Source: an uncultured Campylobacter sp.
GTDB lineage: Bacteria > Campylobacterota > Campylobacteria > Campylobacterales > Campylobacteraceae
Length of the DNA: 64,000 nt
NCBI RefSeq assembly: GCF_963518785.1
Contig: NZ_CAUQKJ010000006.1
Location: 62,001 to 126,000, forward strand
Direction: 5' to 3'
In this document: positions 44,211 to 52,736 of the stretch, piece by piece
How positions within the stretch are numbered: the first letter of the stretch is position 1
Layout of the letters: every line of letters starts with the position of its first letter
The notes under the pieces: generated by a model
What the model was told of the DNA's origin: nothing
Databases searched by the model: none
What the model saw: only the letters and a program-made list of their open reading frames with translations
Program-made: the position numbers and the translations under genes

Positions 44211-45860
44211 ATGAAAGCCTTACGCGAGCATAATTTTAAAATCTACTTCATCATCATTTTCGCAAGCCTTTTTGTGGTGCTTTTGGGCGTAAAAAACTAC
44301 GAGGACGCTAAGGCGCAGATCACGACGCTCGCGGACAAAAACAAGATCGCCGCTAGCGAAAATATGGTCGGGAATTTCTCGTTTTGGCTAGACGAGCGAC
44401 TGCGCTCGCTGGTGCGCGCGGCTAAATTTATGCAAAACGCGGGTATCTCGCAAGATAGCGAAAAGCTCGGCGGCTTCATACGTCTTTTTAAAGAAAATTC
44501 CGCGGAATTCGACGCCTTGCAGTTTTTGCGCGAGGACGGAGAAATTTTCGTCGACGGCAAGGAGCTCGGCGAGAACGAAGCGATGCCAAAGAGCCTTCGC
44601 ACGGGGCTTGTGTGGTTTGAAGAGACCAAAAGCACGCTCGCGCCCACGGTAAATTTTATGCAGCGCCATAAAATTTTAGGCGAGCCGACGTTAAATTTAT
44701 GCGTGCCCGTGCTGGACGGCGGCTCGTTTGCAGGGGTATTTTGCGGCGTGGTGAAGCTGCAAAACATACTAAAAAATATGGAAAAATTTAAGCTCGCGCC
44801 AGATTCCTACGCCTTTATCGTAACCCATGGCGGCGAAATTTTAACTCCGATGAAGGATGCCGCACTAAAAAAGCAGATCGAGGATAAATTTAAAGAGCTT
44901 TTTTTGCGGGGCGAAGATATCACGAGCATAAAAATCGGCTCAAATTTCATCTCCGTCGCCGAGATCCCCACGCTAAACTGGTTCATCGGCGCAGGTACGG
45001 ATAACGAAAAGGAGCTCGCCGCGCTGCTTAACTCCGCGCTAAAAAATGCCCTTACTCTGCTTTTTGCGTTCGCGGCGTTGGCACTGGTGGCAAATTTCCT
45101 CCACAACTTTATGTACTCAAAAATCAAAAACCTGCAAGACGACTACGAGGCCCTGCTCAAGCACAAAGCGCGTATGAGCGAGGCTGGCGAGCTAATCAGC
45201 GGCATAAATCATCAGTTTATCCAGCCGGTTAATTCGCTAAATTTGATGATATCAAGCCTGCTCATGCTGCAAAAAGACGGCAAGCTAGACGCCGCGACGC
45301 TAGAGAGTATGCTGCAAAAAGGCCAAGCCGCGACCGTGCTTTTAAGCGACACGATCGAGATTTTCAGAAATTTTTATAAAACGAGCGACAGCCCGCAAAA
45401 ATTTAGCGTAGAGCGCTGCATCAAAGACCTGCTAAAACTCATGCACACCGAGCTTAGCAAAGCAAACGTCGCGGTAAACCTGCGCGAGTTTAAAGATGAG
45501 CAAGCGACTCAGCGAATGGGCATCGTGCAGCAAATTTTACTCATCCTCATTCACAATGCAAAAGACGCAGTCGTGGAGCGATACAAAGACGAGATCGCCA
45601 AGCGGCAGATTTTTATCAATGTCAAATTTGAAAACGGCACGTGCAAGATAGCCGTCACGGACTACGGCAGCGGCGTGAGCAAGGCGGCTCGGGATAAAAT
45701 TTTAACCCAGCCAAAAACCACCAAAAAGCAAGGAAGCGGCATCGGACTGTATTTTGGCAAAAAGCTAGCAAACGAAAAGCTCGCGGGTGATATCAGGCTA
45801 CTAAGCGCGGGCGATCCGACGACGTTTGAGCTCGGCTTTGAAACAAATTTAAAGGAGTGA
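44211..45860 (+). CDS. Sensor histidine kinase with periplasmic Cache-like domain
   Basis: 549 residues. TM1 (about 8-27), a periplasmic domain of about 250 residues with Cache-type features (DALQFLREDGEIFVDGKELG and SYAFIVTHGGEILTPMKD), TM2 (about 280-303), then DHp with His in GINHQFIQPVNSLN, N-box LILIHNAKDAV and G-box KKQGSGIGLYFGKKLAN. The ATG lacks a Shine-Dalgarno and is 7 bases after a TATACT box, so a leaderless or different start is possible. The regulator follows after 1 base. Likely senses a small ligand, perhaps linked to sulfate esters (inferred from context). Confidence 0.85.
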   Translation: MKALREHNFKIYFIIIFASLFVVLLGVKNYEDAKAQITTLADKNKIAASENMVGNFSFWLDERLRSLVRAAKFMQNAGISQDSEKLGGFIRLFKENSAEFDALQFLREDGEIFVDGKELGENEAMPKSLRTGLVWFEETKSTLAPTVNFMQRHKILGEPTLNLCVPVLDGGSFAGVFCGVVKLQNILKNMEKFKLAPDSYAFIVTHGGEILTPMKDAALKKQIEDKFKELFLRGEDITSIKIGSNFISVAEIPTLNWFIGAGTDNEKELAALLNSALKNALTLLFAFAALALVANFLHNFMYSKIKNLQDDYEALLKHKARMSEAGELISGINHQFIQPVNSLNLMISSLLMLQKDGKLDAATLESMLQKGQAATVLLSDTIEIFRNFYKTSDSPQKFSVERCIKDLLKLMHTELSKANVAVNLREFKDEQATQRMGIVQQILLILIHNAKDAVVERYKDEIAKRQIFINVKFENGTCKIAVTDYGSGVSKAARDKILTQPKTTKKQGSGIGLYFGKKLANEKLAGDIRLLSAGDPTTFELGFETNLKE

Positions 45861-45861
45861 G

Positions 45862-46542
45862 ATGCAAGAGCATTTAAAGCTACTTAAAGACCTGAGCGTC
45901 CTCATCGTCGAGGACGACGAGATCGCAAGGGAGCTGCTAATAGGCGGGCTAAAGCCCTACTGCCTAAGCGTCTGGGGTGCGGGCGACGGGCTGGAGGGGC
46001 TGGAGCGCTTTAAAAAGCTAGCTCCCGCCGTCGTCATTACCGATATCCACATGCCCGCGATGAACGGCTTTGAGATGATGAAGGAGATGATACGCGTCAA
46101 ACCCGCGCAAAAATTTATCGTCTTTACCTCCTACGACACCGACGATAACCTCATCAAAAGCATCGAGCACGGCGCGGCGTCGTTTCTAAAAAAGCCCGTC
46201 GATATCGCCGCTTTGTGCCGTCTGCTCGTGGCTCTAACCTACGAAAAGGACGAGAAGCTCGTACGTCTGAGCCCGCAAACTAGCATAAATCTCGCTAAAG
46301 AAAAGATCTACAAAAACGGCGAGGAAATTTATCTCTCATTTTTGCAAAACAAGCTCTTTTGGCTCTTTGCGTACAATCTAAACAAGCTCGTGAGCTACGA
46401 GATGATCGAGGAGTTCGTCTATGAGGGTGAGCAAACGAGCAAGGGCGCGATACAAAACGTCGTGCTGAGGCTAAAGCGGGAGCTGGGGGTTAAATTTAAA
46501 AACATCAGTGAAAGTGGATATATACTGCTAAGCGGCGAATAG
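45862..46542 (+). CDS. OmpR-family response regulator
   Basis: 226 residues. Receiver: LIVEDDEIARELL, phosphoacceptor Asp in VVITDIHMPAMNGFEMM, Thr/Ser in IVFTSYDT and Lys in SFLKKPVD. Output: winged-helix ending KRELGVKFKNISESGYILLS. AAAGGAGTGAG precedes the ATG and overlaps the kinase stop region, so the two are coupled. It probably controls the assT genes on both sides. Confidence 0.9.
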   Translation: MQEHLKLLKDLSVLIVEDDEIARELLIGGLKPYCLSVWGAGDGLEGLERFKKLAPAVVITDIHMPAMNGFEMMKEMIRVKPAQKFIVFTSYDTDDNLIKSIEHGAASFLKKPVDIAALCRLLVALTYEKDEKLVRLSPQTSINLAKEKIYKNGEEIYLSFLQNKLFWLFAYNLNKLVSYEMIEEFVYEGEQTSKGAIQNVVLRLKRELGVKFKNISESGYILLSGE

Positions 46543-47001
46543 TCTAAATTTGGCGGCTCGTCTTTTTGCCCTATACGGCGCCCGATTTCGCTGCGGGCTG
46601 CAGTCACGTATTATATATACGCTCCTTTGCCCTTGCTCATCCGCCTCGTCTATGACAAAAATACTTCACCTTGAAATTTCTACATTCAAATTTGGCGTTA
46701 GAGGCTAAATTTTATTTGCGGCTCGCTCGGCTTCGGTTACGGATGAGCGAGTCCGCTCCCTCGCCTCGTTTGCCGCTGCCTCGTCTGACGTAAAATACTT
46801 CACCTTGAAATTTTACATTTAAATTTAAAGTCAAATTTTAAATTTTGGCTCAAACCTTACCCGCCGAAACCCGTGCTTTGAAAACGTAAATTTAGTCGCT
46901 GCCGCGCCGTAGGGTTTAGCGATAAAATTTACTAGAACCCTGCCGCTGCGGCTAAATTTAATGCAGCGCGTAAAACAAAGCTTGCTTTGACGCGGCGAAA
47001 C
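46543..47001. other. Non-coding gap with an imperfect direct repeat
   Basis: No gene seen. It separates the plus-strand two-component genes from the minus-strand dsbA-like gene and contains a repeated segment of about 50 bases (see 46642-46830). Confidence 0.4.
46642..46830. repeat. Two copies of an about 50-base imperfect direct repeat
   Basis: Both copies share AAAATACTTCACCTTGAAAT (46658-46677 and 46792-46811), preceded by GCCTCGTCT and followed by TACATT-AAATTT. Offset is 134 bases. Not obviously part of any gene. Confidence 0.6.
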
Positions 47002-47652
47002 CTATTTCGCCAGCAGCTCCTTTACCGCGGCGGCCATTTCATCGACGGAGCCAAACGAAGCCGTGTTTAAAAGATACTTGCCGCTCACGACGAAGGCGGG
47101 CACGCCCGAAATCACCGCGACTTCGTAGCCCCCGTCCCACTGCGCGAGCAGAGCCTGCGCCTTTTTGCTGGCAAGTGCCGCTTCATATTCGCTCTCGCTC
47201 ACGCCCGCGGCATCTAGCGCGGTTTTGATGAACCTTTGCTTATCGCTACCGCCGCCAAAATCATCCTTTTTGTCGTGGATCGCTTTGTAAATCGCGAATT
47301 TCGCCTTTTTAAATTTCGACTCGTCGCTTAGTAGGCTCACATCGTCCTTTTCATCAAGCACGATAAGGGCTGCGAATACACCGCTTGCGGTCTGTCCGAA
47401 CACGCCTTTGGTCTTTAGATGCCACGGCAAAAACTCCGCCCCCTCAAGCTTTTTCATCAGCTGCGGCGTGACCGTCCTATCGAACGCATAGCAGTGCGGG
47501 CACTCGTAGTTAAAAATTTTGACGACGCTGTTTTTAGGCACGTTTAGCGGCTTTTGCAACACTTGATAATTAACGCCCTCCTCTAGCGCGTTTGCACCCG
47601 AGCCAAGTAAGCAAACGGCAGCTAAAATTCTTAAAAATTTAGCAATTTTCAT
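47002..47652 (-). CDS. DsbA-like thiol:disulfide oxidoreductase, second copy
   Basis: 216 residues with signal peptide (MKIAKFLRILAAVCLLGSGANA). Active site CPHC in NYECPHCYAFDRTVTPQLM, the classic DsbA sequence, against CPFC in the copy at 42882. The cis-Pro loop is ISGVPAFVVSG. The two proteins share the N-terminal EGVNYQVLQKPL-type start and the layout throughout, so they are recent paralogues. Transcribed alone on the minus strand. It may serve general folding or the second AssT. Confidence 0.88.
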   Translation of the reverse strand: MKIAKFLRILAAVCLLGSGANALEEGVNYQVLQKPLNVPKNSVVKIFNYECPHCYAFDRTVTPQLMKKLEGAEFLPWHLKTKGVFGQTASGVFAALIVLDEKDDVSLLSDESKFKKAKFAIYKAIHDKKDDFGGGSDKQRFIKTALDAAGVSESEYEAALASKKAQALLAQWDGGYEVAVISGVPAFVVSGKYLLNTASFGSVDEMAAAVKELLAK

Positions 47653-47908
47653 AAAATTCCTTTGCGGTAAATTTCAAAGATTGTATAAAATAAAGGGTAA
47701 ATTTGAGATTAAAGCGGACAAAGGCAAGGCGGCTTCCCACAGAAAATATATAAAATAGCAGGCTACGCCATCACGCCGCTTGAGCAAGTAAGTTAATTTA
47801 TCGCCACAAGCTCTATCTCCAATCTCGCTCAAGCTCAAATTTAATAGCAAGGATTGCACGCTCGCGGCTTAATTTTAAAGTATGCAATCCGCTTTAATTC
47901 AATAAATT

Positions 47909-48763
47909 TTACTTATCAAAGGCATGTATTATCCATTTTACGCGCTCAGGATCTGCGTGGTCGGAAAATAGCGTCTTATCCGTATCCAGCGCAGCGATAG
48001 CAGCCATATCCTCTGGCGAAAGCGTAAAATCAAAAATATTGAAATTTTGCTTCATTCGCTCGATTTTAACGCTTTTTGGAATGACGACGATGCCGCGCTG
48101 AATTAACCAGCGCAAAATAACTTGAGCCGAGCTTTTGCCGTATTTTTCACCGATACCGCTTAGTACGGCGTTTTTAAATATATCGTTTTTGCCCTCGGCG
48201 AAGCTAGCCCACGACCCAAACGCTATGCCGTAATCCTCAAGCGTGCGCTTTAACGCTTCACGCTGAAAAAATGGATGACACTCAAGCTGATTTACGGCAG
48301 GAATGACGCCGCTGTTTTCGCACAGATCGACGATCCGATCGGCGTAGAAGTTGCTAACGCCGATAGAACGAACAAGGCCCTCATCGCGCAAACGTTTCAT
48401 CGCTCGCCACGCGCCGTAGGTGTCGCTATATGGCTGATGGATGAGATACAGATCGAGATAATCAAGCCCTAGCTTTTTCATCGACGCATCAAAGGCTTTT
48501 AGCGCTTGTTTTTCGCCCGCATCGTTAATCCAAAGCTTAGTAGTGATAAACAGCTCCTCGCGCTTTAACCCACCTGCGAGAGCCGTCTTAATTGCTGCGC
48601 CCACGCTTTCTTCATTGAAATACGCCTTTGCCGTATCGATGCTGCGGTAGCCGACCGAGATCGCATCCTCAACGCATCTTTGCGTCTCTTTCGGATCTAC
48701 CTGAAATACGCCAAATCCTAAAATCGGCATCTTATTGCCGTCATTTAAGCTTACAAATTCCAT
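47909..48763 (-). CDS. Aldo/keto reductase
   Basis: NADPH-dependent reductase of small aldehydes or ketones. 284 residues from the ATG at 48763, which has AAAGGAG 6 bases upstream; an in-frame ATG at 48790 is less likely. Catalytic tetrad seen in SIDTAKAYFNEESVG (Asp, Tyr), ITTKLW (Lys) and LYLIHQP (His). The cofactor-binding IPKSVKIERMKQN block near the C-terminus is typical. Lies between the dsbA-like gene and assT2 on the same strand. Confidence 0.92.
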   Translation of the reverse strand: MEFVSLNDGNKMPILGFGVFQVDPKETQRCVEDAISVGYRSIDTAKAYFNEESVGAAIKTALAGGLKREELFITTKLWINDAGEKQALKAFDASMKKLGLDYLDLYLIHQPYSDTYGAWRAMKRLRDEGLVRSIGVSNFYADRIVDLCENSGVIPAVNQLECHPFFQREALKRTLEDYGIAFGSWASFAEGKNDIFKNAVLSGIGEKYGKSSAQVILRWLIQRGIVVIPKSVKIERMKQNFNIFDFTLSPEDMAAIAALDTDKTLFSDHADPERVKWIIHAFDK

Positions 48764-48892
48764 TTTAGCTCCTTTGCTAAAAAAATTCATCTTATATAAA
48801 AATTTAAAATTTCGCGCTTAAGTCGTAAAATTCTATCCGCACCAAAGCGACAGGTGGAATTTAAAAGCCAAATTCCAACCCACCGCGAAATT

Positions 48893-50665
48893 TTAATAAT
48901 CAAAGATATTCGGATCGATCACCATCGCGCGGTATGCCACGTCGTCTCTAGACGCGGACTCCACGTCCATCTCAAATTTGACGTCGTTTGTTTTCGGATC
49001 GATCTCCACTAGCACCATTTTGATCGTCTTATCGGGCTTTAACAGATAGACGTTCGAGCTTGAGATGAAGTACGTGCTTTTATCCTTTTGCCACTCCACG
49101 ACGCTAGTAACCGCGCTGTAGAAGTCAAATCCGCGCTCCTTGCCAAATTCCCACGTCTGCTCGACTGTGCCCTTTTTCTCGTCGATCTTGTACTCGACCG
49201 CGCGTGAGTATTTTTGCTCTTTTAGCGCAGGCTGCTCCATGCCGCGACCGTCGCCGTTGTCAAATACGCTTATATGCTTTACGCTGCCCTTGTTGTCGTA
49301 GCGCGGAGTGAGCCACGCGGTGTGCTGCGTCCACGACCAGTCGAAATCGCCCTCGCATTTTGAGTTTTCGCATTTGATCTTGTTGCCGTTTTTATCCACG
49401 GGCACTAGCACTTTTTCTTTAAAGTCCGCGCTCCAGCCCTCAGGGCTTGCGAGGATCCATTTTACCTTTTTGTCACGGCCGATCTTAACGATGCCTTGGT
49501 GGCGAAGCGAGAGGATGATGCCGTCGTCGCTAGGATCGTATGAGATCGAGTTTGCGTGCGCCCAGTTGCGTCCCGTGCCGGTCGAGGTCACGTCGCCGAA
49601 AGGCAGATCGTCGCTGATTTTGATCTCTTTGGCGTCCATGTCGATATTTAGGCATACGGCGCGAGCGTCAAGAGCCTTGATGAGGTTGCTACGGTAAACG
49701 TTTTTGCCGAAAATTTCATTCAGATCCCACTCGTCCACGACCTTGCCGCTGCCGTCCACTTCGATGATGTGATCTCTGATCGTGTGCGAAATTCTGCCGT
49801 CAGGATGATGGTAGTTGTATCTACCGACGCGAAGCAGCAGATGATCGCCCTTAAGCGGCATCACTTCGTGGCTAAGGTCGATGTAGCCGCGCGGCAGCTC
49901 GCGGTTATACACCTCCTTACCCATCATGTCGTAGCGCATATATCGCTGCGCCATACCCCAGCTCAGATCGCCGTTTGGCAGCTGGTGAAAGCCCATCATC
50001 ATGCCGCCGTCCATCACTCTGCGTTCGCTGCGGTCGTAAAATTTCTGATAATCTAGATACCATCTGACCTCGCCCTGCGTATCGACGACGAAATTTTCGG
50101 TGAAATCATTCCAGCTAGCGGCACCCCCGTTTTTCCAATCAAGCGGCTTATAAACGCTCGTGATGGTGTTATTGATGAGGTAGAGCCTGTTTTTAAAGGC
50201 AGGATCGACCTTTTTGACCTTCATCTTTTGCATATGGCTAAATCTATAATCACGGCTATACGTCACGATCGGCTGAGCGTAAATTTTATACTTTTCGACC
50301 TTCTTTTCGCCGTTAAAAACGTAGCTCACCTCAACCTCGTTTAGATAGTCCGGATACAGCCCCCAGATCGGCACGCCGTCGTGCGTCAATAGCGCATGCT
50401 CGGAGACGTTATATGAGATGTCGATGCCGCCGCCCGGTTTGCCCAGCACCCGCACGCGGATATCCTTGATGTCCTTGCCCGCCCTATCGATGACGGCGGT
50501 TAAAGGCGCCACGTCGTAGGGGTTGATAAACACCGAGCCAAGCTCGCCTTGGGTTTTTACCTGATGCGCCAAAACGCCCGCACTCGCCGTCTGCGGCACC
50601 GCTATAAACGCACCGCTTGCCAAGGCCGCAGCCAAAACGATAGAACCGAAAAAATTCTTACGCAT
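48893..50665 (-). CDS. assT: Periplasmic arylsulfate sulfotransferase, paralogue 2
   Basis: 590 residues with a signal peptide ending near ASA (residue 29). Catalytic residues map to His266 (DLSHEVM), His370 (NWAHANSI), Arg388 (SLRHQG) and His448 (WTQHTAW); the spacings 104 and 18 equal those of E. coli AssT. A CENSKCEGD cysteine pair corresponds to the disulfide made by DsbL. It differs widely from paralogue 1 outside these blocks, so the two may have different donors or acceptors. The ATG has AAGGAGCGAAT upstream. Confidence 0.92.
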   Translation of the reverse strand: MRKNFFGSIVLAAALASGAFIAVPQTASAGVLAHQVKTQGELGSVFINPYDVAPLTAVIDRAGKDIKDIRVRVLGKPGGGIDISYNVSEHALLTHDGVPIWGLYPDYLNEVEVSYVFNGEKKVEKYKIYAQPIVTYSRDYRFSHMQKMKVKKVDPAFKNRLYLINNTITSVYKPLDWKNGGAASWNDFTENFVVDTQGEVRWYLDYQKFYDRSERRVMDGGMMMGFHQLPNGDLSWGMAQRYMRYDMMGKEVYNRELPRGYIDLSHEVMPLKGDHLLLRVGRYNYHHPDGRISHTIRDHIIEVDGSGKVVDEWDLNEIFGKNVYRSNLIKALDARAVCLNIDMDAKEIKISDDLPFGDVTSTGTGRNWAHANSISYDPSDDGIILSLRHQGIVKIGRDKKVKWILASPEGWSADFKEKVLVPVDKNGNKIKCENSKCEGDFDWSWTQHTAWLTPRYDNKGSVKHISVFDNGDGRGMEQPALKEQKYSRAVEYKIDEKKGTVEQTWEFGKERGFDFYSAVTSVVEWQKDKSTYFISSSNVYLLKPDKTIKMVLVEIDPKTNDVKFEMDVESASRDDVAYRAMVIDPNIFDY

Positions 50666-50815
50666 ATTCGCTCCTTTTGGGTAAATTTATCAAATTTTAC
50701 TACTACCGAATCACATAATAATCATACTAGCTTTAAATCAAATTTAAAGTTAAATTCTAATATATCTACTTAAATTTTAGAACGCAAGCGAGACGGGTAA
50801 CAGTCTAAAATTTGA

Positions 50816-50821
50816 TATAAT
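50816..50821 (+). promoter_or_regulatory. Likely -10 box of the tautomerase gene
   Basis: TATAAT 33 bases before the ATG at 50854, with AAGGAGAGAAA as the ribosome binding site. Confidence 0.55.
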
Positions 50822-50853
50822 TAGCCCTGCTTTATCAAATTTAAGGAGAGAAA

Positions 50854-51063
50854 ATGCCATTCGTAAATATAAAAGTAGCCGCTCCGGAGCCTACAAAAGA
50901 GCAAAAAAAGCAAATCATCGCCGAGATTACGGACTCGCTAGCACGCGTATTAGGCAAAGACCCAGCCGCAATACTCGTGATGATCGAAACGCTTGGTATG
51001 GACAGTATCGGTAAAAGCGGTCTAAGTCTTGAGGAGATCAAACAAAATAAAGAGAAAAAATGA
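50854..51063 (+). CDS. 4-oxalocrotonate tautomerase-family enzyme
   Basis: 69 residues. The catalytic Pro directly follows the initiator Met (MPFVNIKV), as the family requires, and the helix TKEQKKQIIAEITDSLARVLG is typical. Small hexameric enzymes of this kind tautomerise 2-hydroxymuconate-like compounds; the true substrate is unknown. Single gene at the edge of a block of decaying genes. Confidence 0.88.
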   Translation: MPFVNIKVAAPEPTKEQKKQIIAEITDSLARVLGKDPAAILVMIETLGMDSIGKSGLSLEEIKQNKEKK

Positions 51064-51086
51064 GTGAATTTTTATAGGATTTGAAG

Positions 51087-51696
51087 CTAAAAATCACGCT
51101 CGCAGCGCACACTACTTGCGCCGCTAAGCGGTCTAAATTTGCCGAACACGCAGGCGGGCAGCAGTTTAAAAACCGCCGCCGCAAGCCGTTCTAGCGGGCG
51201 AGCATCCGACCTCTCGCCCAAGATTAACGGCGGACGGACGATCTGAAGGCTATCAAAACCAAGCTCGCTCGCGCATCGCTCAACCTGCTCTTTGGCGCGC
51301 AGATAAAAGCTTAGCGAGCTCTCTTTCGCACCCAGAGATGATGCGAGTGCGAAGCGCCGCGCAGCCCCGCACCATCGGCACGTCCCGCTCGTAAAACATC
51401 TCCACGCCCTCAAGCTTGCCCGCGCCCCCTCGCATACTTGTCGTGCCCATCTTGGCGACGAATTGCGCCTGCGAGACTAAAGGCACCTGCACGGCAAATT
51501 TGCCGCTCTTTTCAAAAAGCGAGCGGGTAAAAGAGCTAGCACCTATGACGGCCGTTAGCTTGTCGTAGTCCAGAGGGCAGACCCATGACGCGCTCATGAC
51601 GTCCCGCACGCCGTCAAATTCGGCCGAGACCATGACGGTCGGCCCGTGATTTATGAGGCGATACGCTTTGTGAAGTTCGACAGGTTTTAGTGACAT
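51087..51696 (-). pseudogene. Chimeric remnant: flavin reductase front joined to the back of a YraR-like gene
   Basis: From the ATG at 51696 (ribosome binding site AAAGGAG) about 115 residues match the flavin reductase-like FMN-binding fold (MSLKPVELHKAYRLINHGPT, SASWVCPLDYDKLT, MVRGC). Near 51360 this match ends and, in another frame, the C-terminal part of an NAD(P)H-binding YraR/NmrA-like protein begins (RRFALASSLGAKESSLSFYL, ELGFDSLQIVRPPLILGE). A deletion joining two genes explains this best. A short GC-rich overlap lies at the junction. The tail also lacks a proper end. Confidence 0.7.
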
Positions 51697-51776
51697 TTTT
51701 TCTCCTTTGGTTTGATAAAATTTAAATTTTATTTTTTGCCGATAATAGCCTAAATTTGGCAAATTTATCCATCTTA

Positions 51777-52736
51777 TTAAACAAAATCGGCCATAAGCTC
51801 GCCGACGATTTTTTTGGCGCTTTTTATCTCTTTTATTAGGCTAATACCAGAATTTACGTATATTATGCCATTTTCTATATCGCCATCTATCATTGCGAGC
51901 CTTAGCGGATTTAGTCGCTCGATTTTTTGCGCCACTACTTCCTTGTCGCCGTTTAGATACATTGCGTTTAGCTCCTTGGCAAATTTACTCGGCACTACGC
52001 GTTGATAGTCCGAAACAAAAAACAGCTCGCTAGAGCCCATAGATACGATGCTCTCTTTTGCCGGTTGCGCTGCCTGGCACTCGGTACTAGCGATAAATCT
52101 AGTACCCACGTAAACACCGCTAGCCCCAAGCGCAAAGGCTGCTCGTACGCCTCTAATGTCGTTTATCCCGCCCGCAGCCATCACAGGCACGCTCACGGCA
52201 TCGGCGATGATCGGCACGATGCTAAAAGTACCTATTTTATTTTGCGGGCCCACTCCTCCTTCATCGTATCCCGTGGCAATTATAATATCTGCGCCCTCTT
52301 CTTGTGCCGCGCGAGCCGAATTTGCGCTTGGCGTAAGCGCTCTATGCACCAAAACTCCGCCGTTATCTTTTATAAATTTAAATAGCTCCGTTTCCGCTAT
52401 GCCGACAAAGAAAAACGCCTTTACACCAGCCTCAAATGCCGTTTCCATAACCTTTAGCGCATATTTTTTGTCATTATCGTTTCGACAAACGATATTTACG
52501 CCGTAAGGCTTATTAGTTAGCGACTTTATACGTTCAAATTCTCGTTTATATCGCTCTTTCGTGTTTAAATTTTCAGAGTCTCTGCCGGCATTTGGCCCCA
52601 GCACGCCCATTCCGCCGGCATTTGATACGGCAGCTACCAATGCGGCATTTGTTACGTTATTCATCGGAGCCTGCACGATAGGCAAGCTGACGCCCAAAAT
52701 TTCGCACAGTTTCGTCGATTGATTAAAATTTTTCAT
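51777..52736 (-). CDS. Nitronate monooxygenase-like flavin oxidoreductase
   Basis: FMN enzyme of the 2-nitropropane dioxygenase/FabK superfamily. 319 residues from the ATG at 52736, which has AAAGGA at suitable distance. Blocks: LPIVQAPMNNVTNAALVAAV at the N-terminus, VNIVCRNDND, IIIATGYDEGGVGP (catalytic region), PVMAAGGINDIRG and GASGVYVGTRFIAS (phosphate binding). The frame continues upstream without a stop into the remains of a radical SAM gene, so a naive annotation would give a false 449-residue fusion protein. Confidence 0.85.
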   Translation of the reverse strand: MKNFNQSTKLCEILGVSLPIVQAPMNNVTNAALVAAVSNAGGMGVLGPNAGRDSENLNTKERYKREFERIKSLTNKPYGVNIVCRNDNDKKYALKVMETAFEAGVKAFFFVGIAETELFKFIKDNGGVLVHRALTPSANSARAAQEEGADIIIATGYDEGGVGPQNKIGTFSIVPIIADAVSVPVMAAGGINDIRGVRAAFALGASGVYVGTRFIASTECQAAQPAKESIVSMGSSELFFVSDYQRVVPSKFAKELNAMYLNGDKEVVAQKIERLNPLRLAMIDGDIENGIIYVNSGISLIKEIKSAKKIVGELMADFV

